From an uncultured Alphaproteobacteria bacterium (GTDB lineage Bacteria; Pseudomonadota; Alphaproteobacteria; HIMB59; GCA-002718135), in assembly GCA_902515745.1 (NCBI GenBank), contig CABXWB010000001.1, forward strand, positions 1-64,000: 64,000 nt of DNA. The letters are read 5' to 3'. The notes beneath the pieces were generated by a model, which saw nothing but the letters and a program-made list of their open reading frames with translations, did no database searches and was not told the DNA's origin. The position numbers were made by a program, and so were the translations under genes. Below, piece after piece: positions 51,764 to 61,931 of the stretch; the first letter of the stretch is position 1; every line of letters starts with the position of its first letter.

Positions 51764-52243
51764 ATGAAAATTGGCAGATACAAATACGAATTTGATTTCT
51801 TTAGTTGGATTAAAAAAACAGAACTAGTCGAACTAGAGAGTGTTAATCCAACTGATGATCCTGTTCGTCCAGAACTTGATAACGAATTTCGTACATCAAA
51901 GGGCAGAAAAATTTTTGGTCTGAAATATAAGGATGATATTGAAGGAATTGCCTGTTTTGCATTTACAAATGAAATTCCTGCAACGATTAAAGAAATGGAT
52001 TTGATGAGCGTGAAGGAAGATGAAGCTTCTATTCCAATCGCTTATACAGTGTGGTCTTTTAAAAAAGGGGCTGGAAAGAAAATAATGAAAGAATTACAAA
52101 ATTATATCAAATCAAAAAACCAATTTGAAAGTATTGTTACTCTTTCTCCTTTAACTCCAGTTGCAACACACTATCATATAAGAAATGGTGCAAGATTAAT
52201 TAAGATTAATCCTACTACTCAAAATTTTGAATATAAGATTTAA
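51764..52243 (+). CDS. GNAT-like acetyltransferase fold protein
   Basis: A 159-residue cytoplasmic protein. The order of strands and FKKGAGKKIMKELQNYIKSK, then LSPLTPVATHYHIRNGARLI, fits a GNAT N-acetyltransferase with a degenerate acetyl-CoA loop. Similar short proteins occur in marine phages and bacteria. The substrate is unknown. It is divergent from the MATE gene over a 120-bp AT-rich spacer and converges directly on the next gene. Confidence 0.55.
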   Translation: MKIGRYKYEFDFFSWIKKTELVELESVNPTDDPVRPELDNEFRTSKGRKIFGLKYKDDIEGIACFAFTNEIPATIKEMDLMSVKEDEASIPIAYTVWSFKKGAGKKIMKELQNYIKSKNQFESIVTLSPLTPVATHYHIRNGARLIKINPTTQNFEYKI

Positions 52244-53047
52244 TTAATCTGTTACTGTTAATTGAACTCTTGGATAGTATGGTCCAATAACACATAGACC
52301 ATCAGAATATTCATTAGCTTGTAGGCCTCTTTGAGTTCCAAAAGCTATACTTATTTTTGGTGAAGTAATACCGACAGTATAAGGTGTTGAGAACTTATAA
52401 ATCATACTAAAAGTATCTTTTGATACTGCAGGATCCTCCATAGCAAGACCGTACTCTGCTGTATCACCTGACACATCTTTATCATAAGATTGATTATCAG
52501 TTTTTGATGAGCATGCATCGTTTTGACATAAACTAATATCAGATCCATCGGTTAATATATATAAAGTCTGTTCTTCTGCATTTGTCTCTGCCGCACTTTG
52601 TGTTGTTTCACATACTCCTCTCATCCAAGATTTATATTTTCCGATAGTTGAATTAAAAGTTGCATCTGATTCAGTACGACAATAGCAGTTTCCTGTACCA
52701 TCTGTATCAGCTGGTCCATACCCTTTGATAGTAAAAGTACGAGTCATTGTAGGTTTTGCGTGAGTAAAAGTAGTACCAATAGGTAAACCCGCTGTATCAG
52801 CGAATGTACCCACATCTACTCCTGCTGTTACACTTGTAATATCAAATGTTTTACTCCCAGTTCCCACCACCACAGAACCAGTGCATGTAACATCTTCTGC
52901 GTCAGATAATGGAGCTCCCGTACATAATTCAAGTTTAGTCATTGTTATTTTGTAACTTGTTGCTGGACCCTCTTCTACAGCAGCTAATATATTATTAGTA
53001 AATGATATTAGAAAAATTGGTAATAGTAATTTTATTATAAAATTCAT
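52244..53047 (-). CDS. Secreted protein of unknown function, partner of the IAT barrel
   Basis: A 267-residue protein with a signal peptide (LLLPIFLISFTNNILA). The mature part is rich in Thr, Ser, Asp and Gly and holds eight cysteines in three clusters (LCTGAP...VTCTG; CYCR...VC; LCQNDAC...GLCVIG). It has no recognised domain and ends in beta-strand-like PYYPRVQLTVTD. It shares its first base with the stop of the inverse-autotransporter barrel gene, so the two are translated together. It may be a cargo or lid exposed at the surface. Confidence 0.65.
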   Translation of the reverse strand: MNFIIKLLLPIFLISFTNNILAAVEEGPATSYKITMTKLELCTGAPLSDAEDVTCTGSVVVGTGSKTFDITSVTAGVDVGTFADTAGLPIGTTFTHAKPTMTRTFTIKGYGPADTDGTGNCYCRTESDATFNSTIGKYKSWMRGVCETTQSAAETNAEEQTLYILTDGSDISLCQNDACSSKTDNQSYDKDVSGDTAEYGLAMEDPAVSKDTFSMIYKFSTPYTVGITSPKISIAFGTQRGLQANEYSDGLCVIGPYYPRVQLTVTD

Positions 53048-53931
53048 TAATCTAACCTCGCAATTACAACACCTGTTCCTTCTGATTCAATTGCTTGTTT
53101 GTTTGTTCTTCTAACAATACTAAGTAATTCAGTACTCATATCAAATTGAACAAATGCTTTTTTACTGACAAATTCTGTGGTAGCAGTAGGTGTTTCTCTT
53201 GGTGGATAAATAAAAGTTATTTTTGCAAAGTTATCTGTTCCATTAATATTATTATCATCAAAACCTACTTCTGCTATCAAGTTTGGTGTTAATGCCATTT
53301 CTAAACTTAGTTTCTCTCCAGTAGAATCTTTTGAATTTTTTTCTGCTTCCCATCTATAAGATTTACCAATGACATTTACCCATGGTATATATGGAACTTG
53401 ACCAACAACACTAATATCATAACCATCAAGTGTTCTTTCTGTGAAGTCTCCAACAGTTTTGCCTCCACTTATTGCAGAATAATAATTAGCTAAGGCATCA
53501 AAAGCGGATGATCTAAGTTCTACTCCAACACTAGCTCTTGCATTTCCTTTTTCATCATAATCAAAAAAAACGTTTGCTCCTGTCATGGAATTTTTACTAT
53601 CTGATAATTTTCTGTATCCAACACCAATATTTCCAGCTAATCTGCTATCACCTCTTATTTTGTGATCACTTAATTGTAACTGGATAAATGTTGCATCAAC
53701 ACTGTGGTGTATGGCTATTGGTCTTACAGTAACAATAGAAAACTCAGGCTTGTAATCCTCTCCCATATCAATGCGAACCTGGGTATCACCTTCACCATCT
53801 AATATATTTTCTACGGCGTCAGATAATCCAGAGGTAAATCTTTCAACTAGTCCTTGTTTAACTTTTTCTTCATCTCCTGCAAAAACATTAAAAGAAATAA
53901 CAAAAGTTGTTAAGAATATTACTAAACGCAT
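53047..53931 (-). CDS. Stand-alone inverse-autotransporter beta-barrel protein
   Basis: A 294-residue protein with a signal peptide. The NIGVGYRKL...GANVFFDYDEKGNARASVGVELRSS..LANYY segment and the TLDGYDISVVGQVPYIPW stretch are the signature of the intimin/invasin barrel (IAT_beta). Residues 55-230 would form the barrel. No Ig-like passenger domains follow; only about 60 residues come after it. The downstream gene encodes a secreted cysteine-containing protein and the upstream one a secreted metalloprotease. An outer-membrane location is likely. Confidence 0.8.
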   Translation of the reverse strand: MRLVIFLTTFVISFNVFAGDEEKVKQGLVERFTSGLSDAVENILDGEGDTQVRIDMGEDYKPEFSIVTVRPIAIHHSVDATFIQLQLSDHKIRGDSRLAGNIGVGYRKLSDSKNSMTGANVFFDYDEKGNARASVGVELRSSAFDALANYYSAISGGKTVGDFTERTLDGYDISVVGQVPYIPWVNVIGKSYRWEAEKNSKDSTGEKLSLEMALTPNLIAEVGFDDNNINGTDNFAKITFIYPPRETPTATTEFVSKKAFVQFDMSTELLSIVRRTNKQAIESEGTGVVIARLD

Positions 53932-53981
53932 AATTATTTATAATCTAATATTGAAAAAATATAAGTATTTTTTAAAAATAT

Positions 53982-54869
53982 TTACTTCCACTCTCGAAAC
54001 CAATTAGTTTCAGCATATTCTGATAACTTATATGTACACCAATAAGAATTTTTTTTTATTTTGTTAAACTTTTTATGATTATATCTTTCTGGCCAATCAT
54101 CTTCAAAACCATAAGATCCTCCATGAGCCCTACCTGATCTTTCTGCTAAATGACAGACCATAGGCAATGGATCATATGGATCATTAGACGTTGGTGCCAT
54201 ATAAACTGAGTCTTTCAAATCAGGACAACTTTCATCACCGTGTTCATAAATCATTTTACCAAGAATATACTGATTGTTTTCATTACTTAGAACACTAGGG
54301 CCACTAACATGGCCGTTTCGATTTCCTTTCGTACATTTCCATGAAAAACCGTTACCATGAAGTAATTCGTGAATTGTAATTTTTATAATATCTTCTCTGG
54401 AGCCAGCTCTCTTCATAAATGTATAACCTGAGTGAACACCCATTTGCCCACCATCCCTATGTGTAAAGCTATCAACAAATGAGTAATATAATTTTTTTGG
54501 ATTATTAAAACCAAGATTTTGAATAAAATAATCTGGATAATTATTATTCCATCCTTTTTTTGTGCCTTTCTTATCAAGTCTTACAAAAGAAATATCTAAT
54601 TTACCATCTTGCCTATAATCTAATTTATATTTCTGTTTATTGCCGGTTAGCTCAAACATTTTCTGATTCATTTCTTCAATTATTTTTTCCAATTCACCAT
54701 TAATGTCTAACTCATTGTCTTTTCCATTTATATCAAGCATATAAATAAAATGGATTTGGTAATCATCATTTGTATCTGGTTGGTCTTCAAAAAATCTACC
54801 ATTTTTAAGATCTGAAGCATTTCCTGAATTAAAGATTAAAACCAGGGTAATTATAAAAATATATTTCAT
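53982..54869 (-). CDS. Secreted zinc metalloprotease-like protein (HExxH)
   Basis: A 295-residue protein with a signal peptide (IFIITLVLIFNSGNA). The zinc motif ITIHELLHGNGF gives HExxHG with a following His region. Cysteines near 180 (WKC), 220 (SCP) and 240 (VCH) suggest disulfides. The family is not recognised beyond the metzincin-like motif. It lies 50 bp upstream of the barrel gene on the same strand, so all three exported proteins could form one surface system. Confidence 0.7.
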   Translation of the reverse strand: MKYIFIITLVLIFNSGNASDLKNGRFFEDQPDTNDDYQIHFIYMLDINGKDNELDINGELEKIIEEMNQKMFELTGNKQKYKLDYRQDGKLDISFVRLDKKGTKKGWNNNYPDYFIQNLGFNNPKKLYYSFVDSFTHRDGGQMGVHSGYTFMKRAGSREDIIKITIHELLHGNGFSWKCTKGNRNGHVSGPSVLSNENNQYILGKMIYEHGDESCPDLKDSVYMAPTSNDPYDPLPMVCHLAERSGRAHGGSYGFEDDWPERYNHKKFNKIKKNSYWCTYKLSEYAETNWFREWK

Positions 54870-54987
54870 AATATAATTAAATATTAAATTTTTTATTAAC
54901 TCAACTTAGTTTCAAAAAAATTCCCTTTTTATTTTAAAATATGAACTATTTACTTAACAAATCGATATAAATTAAATATTGTTGGAA

Positions 54988-56094
54988 ATGGCCTACCAGA
55001 TAAATACTAATTATTCCGTTACTTTTGATGATGTTCTGCTCTCACCAGCGTATTCAGAAATTAAACCAAAAGACGTAGATACTTCTATAACGATTGGGAA
55101 AGTAAAATTACATATTCCAATACTCTCTGCTGCAATGGACACAGTGACAGAAAACAAGATGGCTATTAATTTGTCACTAAATGGTGGTCTAGGTGTTATT
55201 CACCGTAATATGCCAATTGATAAACAAGCAAGTGAAGTTAAGAAAGTTCATGGCTTTAAAGTTAATTTAAAAAAATTTCAAAAGGCTGTAATTAATTCTA
55301 ATAAACAGATTGCTGTAGGGGCTGCAATCGGTGTTGAAAATAATGCTTTCTTACGACTATTAGAATTATTAAAAGTTGGTGTAGATATAGTCTTTATTGA
55401 TGTTGCTCATGCGCACACAAAAACAACTTTACAGTTTATTGAAAAAGCAAAAAAAGTTTTAAAGAAAACCCCTCTCATTGTAGGTAACATCGCAACAAAA
55501 AAAGCAGCATCAGATTTAATTAGTGCTGGTGTAGATGCAATTAAAGTAGGTATTGGACCAGGTTCTATTTGCACTACAAGAGTTGTAACGGGTGTTGGTA
55601 TTCCTCAGCTTTCAGCAGTGATGGATACATTTCAAGTTGCCAAAAAATTTAAAATACCGGTAATTGCAGATGGGGGAGTAAAAACATCCGGTGATATTGC
55701 AAAAGCTATAGCGGGCGGAGCAAGTGCTTGCATGATAGGGTCTTTGTTTGCTGGCACTGAAGAATCACCAGGAAAATTATTAACGATTAAAGGTAAAAAA
55801 TTTAAATCATATAGAGGTATGGGTTCGGTAGGAGCAATGCAAAAAGGATCTTTTGATAGATACTCACAAGAAGAAACAAAAAATGCAAAAAAATTAGTAG
55901 CAGAAGGTGTGGAAGGAATGGTTCCATACAAAGGTAAAATAGAAGATGTAGCGTATCAACTTGTTGGTGGTCTAAAATCTTCGATGGGTTATACAGGTCA
56001 TAAAACAATTAAGAAAATGCAAGGCAATTGTAAATTTGTCTTTATCTCTAAAGCAGGAGCCCGCGAAAGTAATGTCCACGATGTCATTATGTAA
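54988..56094 (+). CDS. guaB: IMP dehydrogenase lacking CBS domains
   Basis: About 368 residues, starting at the ATG at 54988; an upstream TTG at 54979 is less likely. [27 protein letters not shown], the catalytic loop [21 protein letters not shown] and DRYSQ...[11 protein letters not shown] identify IMPDH and not GMP reductase. The usual CBS pair (about 120 residues after the first barrel strands) is missing: [11 protein letters not shown] is followed almost at once by the next barrel part. It makes XMP for GMP synthesis. purE follows 42 bp later. Confidence 0.92.
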   Translation: MAYQINTNYSVTFDDVLLSPAYSEIKPKDVDTSITIGKVKLHIPILSAAMDTVTENKMAINLSLNGGLGVIHRNMPIDKQASEVKKVHGFKVNLKKFQKAVINSNKQIAVGAAIGVENNAFLRLLELLKVGVDIVFIDVAHAHTKTTLQFIEKAKKVLKKTPLIVGNIATKKAASDLISAGVDAIKVGIGPGSICTTRVVTGVGIPQLSAVMDTFQVAKKFKIPVIADGGVKTSGDIAKAIAGGASACMIGSLFAGTEESPGKLLTIKGKKFKSYRGMGSVGAMQKGSFDRYSQEETKNAKKLVAEGVEGMVPYKGKIEDVAYQLVGGLKSSMGYTGHKTIKKMQGNCKFVFISKAGARESNVHDVIM

Positions 56095-56136
56095 TAATGT
56101 GTCGAATCATTATTGAATTGATACAATAATATATAA

Positions 56137-56628
56137 ATGACATCCACATCAACAAAACATAAGGTAGCAATCGTGATGGGTAGTAAATCTGATTATGCTA
56201 CTATGAAAAATTGTGAAAAAATTTTAAAATTACTAAAAGTTAAATTTGAAACTAAAATTGTTTCTGCACACCGCACACCAGAAAGAATGTTTAAATTTGC
56301 CAAAGAGGCTGAAGAAAATAATATTTCTGTCATCATTGCCGGAGCTGGCGGTTCTGCGCATTTACCAGGAATGATTGCATCATTAACAACTATACCTGTA
56401 ATCGGTGTACCAGTAGAAAGTCGTAAATTAAAAGGATTGGATAGTTTATTATCAATAGTACAAATGCCAAAAGGGATTCCTGTTGGAAGTGTTGCAATTG
56501 GTGAGGATGGGGCAATAAATGCGGGTTTATATGCAGCATCTATTATTGCTCTTTCAAATAAAGATCTAAAGAAAAATTTAAAAAATTATCGAAGTAAACA
56601 ATCAAAAGCTGTTAAACAAAAACCATAA
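56137..56628 (+). CDS. purE: N5-carboxyaminoimidazole ribonucleotide mutase
   Basis: A 163-residue class I Pur[23 protein letters not shown] (catalytic His), [11 protein letters not shown] and a final helical tail. It works after PurK, whose gene starts 3 bp downstream. Confidence 0.95.
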   Translation: MTSTSTKHKVAIVMGSKSDYATMKNCEKILKLLKVKFETKIVSAHRTPERMFKFAKEAEENNISVIIAGAGGSAHLPGMIASLTTIPVIGVPVESRKLKGLDSLLSIVQMPKGIPVGSVAIGEDGAINAGLYAASIIALSNKDLKKNLKNYRSKQSKAVKQKP

Positions 56629-56631
56629 GTC

Positions 56632-57675
56632 ATGAATACACCCACACTTGGCATTATCGGTGGTGGACAATTAGGAAGTCTCTTAGCAGATGCTGCAAAA
56701 AAAATAGATATTAAAACTGTCATATTGAGTGATGATCCTGATGCGCCTGCAAAACACTTTGCTACTAAATTTATGTTTGGTCAGTATGATGATGATACAA
56801 CAATCAATAATTTTATTAATGAAGTTGATCTTGTTACATATGAATTTGAAAATATACCCTTTACAATATTAAAAAAAATTAATGAAAAGAAAAAAGTTTT
56901 ACCAAAACCAGAAATTAATCAACTCATTCAACACCGAGAAACAGAAAAAAATTTTCTAAATGACAATAATATAACAACAACAAAATATATGACTGTTAAA
57001 AATGAAAAAGATTTAAATGAAAATCTAGACTTGCTTCCTGGTTTGTTAAAAACTACAACTTTAGGATACGATGGTAAAGGTCAGTATAAATTAAATACTG
57101 TAGATGATATTACGAACGAGATTGATTTTACAAAAGAATATATCTTAGAAAAACTCATTCATCTTAAAAAAGAAATTTCGGTAGTAATTACACGTTATGA
57201 TCAAAATAGTTATGAGATCTATGATCCTATTGAGAATGTTCATGAAGAACAAATTTTAAAATATTCAACAATACCAAGTGATATTCCTGATAATATACGA
57301 ACAAAATCAATTGAGTGGGCAAAACAAGTTGTAGAAAAACTAGATTATATTGGAACTTTATGTGTAGAATTTTTTATTGATGCTGATGATAATTTATATG
57401 TGAATGAAATTGCTCCTCGTGTTCATAATTCTGGGCATCTTACAATGAACTCTCATAATATTAGTCAATTTGAAAATCATGTACGAGCGGTATGCGGTCT
57501 AGAAAAGATTAAGACAAAAAAATTGTATAATGCCAAAATGATTAATTTAATTGGTGATGATATTACACCGTATCGAAATAAAACATTTAAGAATAACGAA
57601 TTTTTTTACGACTATTTAAAAACAGAAATTAAAAATAAAAGAAAAATGGGTCATATAACGATTATTGAAAAATAA
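56632..57675 (+). CDS. purK: N5-carboxyaminoimidazole ribonucleotide synthase
   Basis: A 347-residue ATP-grasp enzyme: IIGGGQLGSLL at the start, YEFENIP, LKTTTLGYDGKGQ (ATP loop) and NEIAPRVHNSGHLT. It carboxylates AIR with bicarbonate. It is translated together with purE and ends 10 bp from the convergent purC. Confidence 0.95.
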   Translation: MNTPTLGIIGGGQLGSLLADAAKKIDIKTVILSDDPDAPAKHFATKFMFGQYDDDTTINNFINEVDLVTYEFENIPFTILKKINEKKKVLPKPEINQLIQHRETEKNFLNDNNITTTKYMTVKNEKDLNENLDLLPGLLKTTTLGYDGKGQYKLNTVDDITNEIDFTKEYILEKLIHLKKEISVVITRYDQNSYEIYDPIENVHEEQILKYSTIPSDIPDNIRTKSIEWAKQVVEKLDYIGTLCVEFFIDADDNLYVNEIAPRVHNSGHLTMNSHNISQFENHVRAVCGLEKIKTKKLYNAKMINLIGDDITPYRNKTFKNNEFFYDYLKTEIKNKRKMGHITIIEK

Positions 57676-57685
57676 TTTATTAACT

Positions 57686-58582
57686 TTAATTAAATTGATT
57701 GGTTAACTTTGTTACTAATTGATATTTATTGGCAACATTGACTAAATCTTCTCCTTCACGAAAAGATTGTTTATCTAATTGTTTGGTTGGATCTCCTCCT
57801 GGCCATATTCGCCAACTATCATTATCAATTACATCAGATAAAACTAAAGAATTATCTGATACTTTAAAACCAAGTTCAAACTTAATATCTACTAAATTTA
57901 TAGGACCATCAATTGTGTTAATATTTTTCCATTTGTCTTCAATGAGCTCGAAACTTGGAAGGATAATTGCATTAATAGCTATTTCTAATTCCTGATCAGA
58001 CAATAATTTTTTAGTCTTCATCAAGCTTTTGCTTGTAATAGGTTGTTTGGCAGAAAATAATTCCCATTCTTCTCCAGTTTTTACAAAAGGATCCGTAAAT
58101 ACACCCTCTTCCCATTTTCCATCTTTTAAAAATTGTCTTCTCGCTTCATTCTCATCCATTTGAATGGGTTCTGCAACATGAGGAGGCATAACAACAGCTT
58201 GTTTATGAAATATTTCCCAAACTAAGTTTTCAAATTGATGAGGATTACTTTTATCTTTTGCAAATTGAGTGTTTCTACTCAAATAACTACCCCATGCATA
58301 ACGTCTCACTACAAATTCTAAAGGAAGCATATTACAATTGTAACTTAAAAGACTATTTGGCGAATCTTGCTCAATAAATGATGTTGCAATACCTGCCTTG
58401 GTTAGCATACTAAAAACATTACTTGTTTGTTTTGTCTTTTGAATTCCAATATCTTTAACTTCCTCTTTCTTCGCAGCATCTCCTCCTGTTAAAAAATCTT
58501 TAGTTACTATTCGAATGATATTTAGATCATTTGTTTTCTCAATAATTTTTGTTTTTCCTTCAACTAAAAATGAATTACTCAT
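57686..58582 (-). CDS. purC: SAICAR synthase
   Basis: About 298 residues from the ATG at 58582 (MSNSFLVEGKTKII), which overlaps purD by 8 bp. A longer start at 58624 would lie inside purD. EGKTKII, FVVRRYAWGSYL and the late VDIKFELGF are PurC motifs. Longer than the 240-residue bacterial form, it belongs to the long SAICAR synthase group. Confidence 0.93.
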   Translation of the reverse strand: MSNSFLVEGKTKIIEKTNDLNIIRIVTKDFLTGGDAAKKEEVKDIGIQKTKQTSNVFSMLTKAGIATSFIEQDSPNSLLSYNCNMLPLEFVVRRYAWGSYLSRNTQFAKDKSNPHQFENLVWEIFHKQAVVMPPHVAEPIQMDENEARRQFLKDGKWEEGVFTDPFVKTGEEWELFSAKQPITSKSLMKTKKLLSDQELEIAINAIILPSFELIEDKWKNINTIDGPINLVDIKFELGFKVSDNSLVLSDVIDNDSWRIWPGGDPTKQLDKQSFREGEDLVNVANKYQLVTKLTNQFN

Positions 58583-59852
58583 CAATATATCTCCATCCAA
58601 TATCTTTTCGATAATATCCTTCATTCCAATTAATTTGATTGATCACTTCATGAATATTTTCTCTAATAGTTTTTAAATCTTTACCCGTACTAGAGATATT
58701 TAATACACGTCCACCATTAGAGAGCCATTTGTTTTCTTTAAGCATTGTTCCTGCATGAAACAGATACTCATCTTTTGTTAAAGAAAGATTTTCCAAATTA
58801 TTAATAGATGTCAATTTTTTGTAATCCTCAGGATAACCATTAGCAGCCATCACTACTGTCATGGCATAATCATTTTTCCACTTAATTTTTTCTATTTTAT
58901 TTAAAGTGCCTTTTGCTGAGGCATGAAGTAATTCTAATAAATCTGTTTCTAATAGTGGGATGATTGCTTGCGTTTCCGGATCACCAAAACGAACATTAAT
59001 TTCGAGTAAATTTGGACCCTTATCCGTTAAAATTAATCCTGCATAAAACATTCCTTGATACTTGATGCCTTGTTCAGCAAGATGTTGAACAATAGGCTCA
59101 ACAAATGTTTTGGATAATTCATTCATTTTATTTGATGAAATAGAAGGAACAGGTGTGTAGGCTCCCATACCACCAGTGTTTAGCCCTTTTTCTCCTTCTA
59201 AGATTTTTTTATGATCTTGTGCTGTAGTAAGTGGTAACACAAATCCATTTTTATCAACAAGTGAAAATAAACTTACCTCTTCACCAACTAAAAACTCTTC
59301 AATAACAACAACTGAACCAGCATCACCAAAAGAATTATCTTTAAAACATTTAATCAGTGCATCTTTTGCATCCTCCTTTGTTTGACAAATAATGACTCCT
59401 TTTCCCGCTGCTAAACCATCAGCTTTAATAACAAGAGGATAGGATTGGTTTTGACAAAAATTTAAGCCGTCATCATAGTTGTCAAATACGTCATAAGCAG
59501 CTGTTGCAATATTTAATTTTTTACAAATATCTTTTGTAAACTTTTTTGATTTTTCTAGCTCAGCTCCCATCTGATCAGGACCAAAAACTAATATAGAATT
59601 GTTCATTAAGAGGTTTGATAAACCTTTAGTTAAAGGTAACTCGGGACCAATCACCACAAGATCAATTTTACTTTCTGCACAAAATTGAAGAATAGCATTT
59701 TGATCATTAACATCTGTATTTATCGATGAAGCAATTTTACTGATAGCATCACTACCTGGGATGCAATATAAATTAGAACAATTTCGAGATCGTTTTATAC
59801 CATAACATAGAGCGTGCTCCCTTCCACCATTACCTATTACAAGTACATTCAT
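58575..59852 (-). CDS. purD: Phosphoribosylamine-glycine ligase
   Basis: A 425-residue ATP-grasp enzyme: VIGNGGREHAL, VVIGPELPL, IKADGLAAGKGVI, DHKKILEGEKGLNTGGMGAY and LLEINVRFGDPETQ. It lies between purF and purC in a minus-strand operon and catalyses the second step of purine synthesis. Confidence 0.96.
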   Translation of the reverse strand: MNVLVIGNGGREHALCYGIKRSRNCSNLYCIPGSDAISKIASSINTDVNDQNAILQFCAESKIDLVVIGPELPLTKGLSNLLMNNSILVFGPDQMGAELEKSKKFTKDICKKLNIATAAYDVFDNYDDGLNFCQNQSYPLVIKADGLAAGKGVIICQTKEDAKDALIKCFKDNSFGDAGSVVVIEEFLVGEEVSLFSLVDKNGFVLPLTTAQDHKKILEGEKGLNTGGMGAYTPVPSISSNKMNELSKTFVEPIVQHLAEQGIKYQGMFYAGLILTDKGPNLLEINVRFGDPETQAIIPLLETDLLELLHASAKGTLNKIEKIKWKNDYAMTVVMAANGYPEDYKKLTSINNLENLSLTKDEYLFHAGTMLKENKWLSNGGRVLNISSTGKDLKTIRENIHEVINQINWNEGYYRKDIGWRYIDE

Positions 59853-59872
59853 GAAAAAAAATAATTCATTTA

Positions 59873-61360
59873 TTAGTTATTTGAAGCAAGACTTAAAAAT
59901 GATAGTTTTTTTAAACTTTCATCATTCAAGTAATCTAAAGGTCTGACTGGATATTCTCCTGTAAAATAATGATCAGTAAATTGAGGATTATCATTATCTC
60001 TCCCATCATAACCAAGAGCTTGATACAGACCATCTAATGATAAAAATTTTAATGATTTAGCTCCAATATATTTACACATTTCCTCTAAATTTTTGTTTGC
60101 TGCCAATAATTCATCTTGCGTAGGAGTATCAACTCCATAAAAATCGGGATATTTAATGGCTGGTGAAGCAATACGCATATGCACTTCTTTTGCTCCAAAA
60201 TCATAGAGCATTTTTATTATCTTAGTTGATGTTGTTCCTCTAACCAGTGAGTCGTCAATTAAAACAACTTTCTTATTTTTAATAGAACTTTGGTTAGGAT
60301 TAAGTTTTAACTTTACACCTAAACTTCTAATTTGCTGAGTTGGTTCAATAAATGTCCTACCCACATAATGATTTCGTATTAATCCTAACTCAAAAGGAAT
60401 GCCAGATTCTTGACTAAAGCCAAGTGCAGCAGGAACACCAGAGTCTGGAACTGGTACAACTACATCAGGTTTAATATCAGTTTCTTTTGCTAAGTACGTT
60501 CCTAGATTTTTTCTGTATTCATAGGCAGTTTTGTTTTTTAAAATACTATCTGGTCGCGAAAAATAAATATATTCAAAAACACATGGTTTAATTTGTTTTT
60601 TTGGGAATGGTCTTCTACTCTCAACTTTATTATCTTTAATTATTACAACTTCACCATTTTCAATTTCGCGAATAAATTTTGCACCAATAATATCTAAAGC
60701 GCAAGTTTCAGAAGCAAGGATAAATGCATTTTTAAATTTACCTAAAACAAGTGGGCGAATACCTAAAGGATCTCTTGCGCCAATCAGTATACCATTAGCA
60801 ACAATTGATAAAGCATAACCACCTTGAATTTGCATTAAAGCATCAATGATTTTATTTAGAATATCTCTCTTTTTTGAACGAGCAACAAGTTGAACAATAG
60901 TTTCAGTATCTGATGTTGTTTGAAATATTGCCCCTTCACGTACCATTTGCTCACGAAGCAAAAGTGCGTTTGTTAAATTACCATTGTGAGCAATACTAAT
61001 CGCTCCTCCATGAAGGTCCGCATAAAAAGGTTGTATGTTTCTTATAGTCTCACCACCTGTTGTCGAATAACGATTGTGCCCGATTGCAATTTTTCCTTTT
61101 AATTTTTCTAGTGATTGTTTTTTTGTAAAATTATCTCCAACCAATCCAAATTTTCTTTCTGAATGATAAGAGTTGCCATCATAACTTACAATACCACAAC
61201 CTTCTTGACCACGATGCTGTAAGGCATGTAAACCAAGAGCTGTTAAGGCTGCAGCATCTTTAGTTCCACTTATTCCAAAAACACCACACTCCTCATTAAA
61301 TCTGGGAACATGAGATTGTCTTACCTCGAATTTTTTTAAGAATTTTTGTCGATTTTTCAT
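59873..61360 (-). CDS. purF: Amidophosphoribosyltransferase
   Basis: A 495-residue enzyme with a short propeptide ending in EE before nucleophile C25 (EECGVFGI). The glutaminase motifs GHNRYSTTG and HNGNLTN and the PRPP loop VVLIDDSLVRGTTS are present. Cysteines needed for an Fe-S cluster of the Bacillus type are few, but CKYIG near the end may belong to one. It catalyses the first committed step; the operon order is purM-purN-purF-purD-purC. Confidence 0.95.
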   Translation of the reverse strand: MKNRQKFLKKFEVRQSHVPRFNEECGVFGISGTKDAAALTALGLHALQHRGQEGCGIVSYDGNSYHSERKFGLVGDNFTKKQSLEKLKGKIAIGHNRYSTTGGETIRNIQPFYADLHGGAISIAHNGNLTNALLLREQMVREGAIFQTTSDTETIVQLVARSKKRDILNKIIDALMQIQGGYALSIVANGILIGARDPLGIRPLVLGKFKNAFILASETCALDIIGAKFIREIENGEVVIIKDNKVESRRPFPKKQIKPCVFEYIYFSRPDSILKNKTAYEYRKNLGTYLAKETDIKPDVVVPVPDSGVPAALGFSQESGIPFELGLIRNHYVGRTFIEPTQQIRSLGVKLKLNPNQSSIKNKKVVLIDDSLVRGTTSTKIIKMLYDFGAKEVHMRIASPAIKYPDFYGVDTPTQDELLAANKNLEEMCKYIGAKSLKFLSLDGLYQALGYDGRDNDNPQFTDHYFTGEYPVRPLDYLNDESLKKLSFLSLASNN

Positions 61361-61361
61361 C

Positions 61362-61931
61362 TTACTGTTGTCTTGTTAAAAGTGTTTTTGCAACCATCTG
61401 TAATGCTCTAGGATAAACCTTATGCTCTTCTATCAATATTTTCTTTGAGAGTGATTCGGTATTATCTTTCTTCAAAATTGTTACTTTTTTTTGCAATATA
61501 ATCTTTCCAGAGTCAATTTTAGCACTTACATAATGAACACTACAGCCAGAATATCTCGCTTTAGCCTTTATGGCCTGATCCTGAGCATTTAAGCCTTTGA
61601 AAGCTGGAAGATAGGATGGATGAATATTGATTAATCGTGATCGCCACTGCCTCACAAATTTTGAGTCTAAAACTTGCATAAAACCAGCTAAGCAAATGAT
61701 ATCTATATTTTTTAGATACTTTTTGACTTTGTTTTCAAAATTTTTTCTTGGTATGAAATGTGTAAATGGAATTTTATTTTTTTTAGCAATAGTTAAACCT
61801 TTTGCTTTGGACTGATTGGATACGACTAATTGAACCTCTACTAAACTTTGTTTTTTAAATGATGAATATATTAGTGATTCTAAATTTGAACCTCTTCCCG
61901 ATATGAAAATAGCAACTTGTAATTTTTTCAA
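61362..61931 (-). CDS. purN: Phosphoribosylglycinamide formyltransferase
   Basis: A 189-residue folate-dependent enzyme: FISGRGSNLESL, ICLAGFMQVL, INIHPSYLPAFKGLNAQDQA and the Asp motif in KIDSGKIILQ. It overlaps purM by 4 bp and is 1 bp from purF. Confidence 0.95.
   Translation of the reverse strand: MKKLQVAIFISGRGSNLESLIYSSFKKQSLVEVQLVVSNQSKAKGLTIAKKNKIPFTHFIPRKNFENKVKKYLKNIDIICLAGFMQVLDSKFVRQWRSRLINIHPSYLPAFKGLNAQDQAIKAKARYSGCSVHYVSAKIDSGKIILQKKVTILKKDNTESLSKKILIEEHKVYPRALQMVAKTLLTRQQ

Noticed and set aside
55632-56008. Minus-strand reading frames inside guaB
   Set aside because: They mirror the conserved IMP dehydrogenase coding sequence and show no domain or ribosome-binding site.
54988-56094. 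GMP reductase
   Set aside because: The GMGSVGAM and DRYSQ...[11 protein letters not shown] stretch is that of IMP dehydrogenase, despite the short length.
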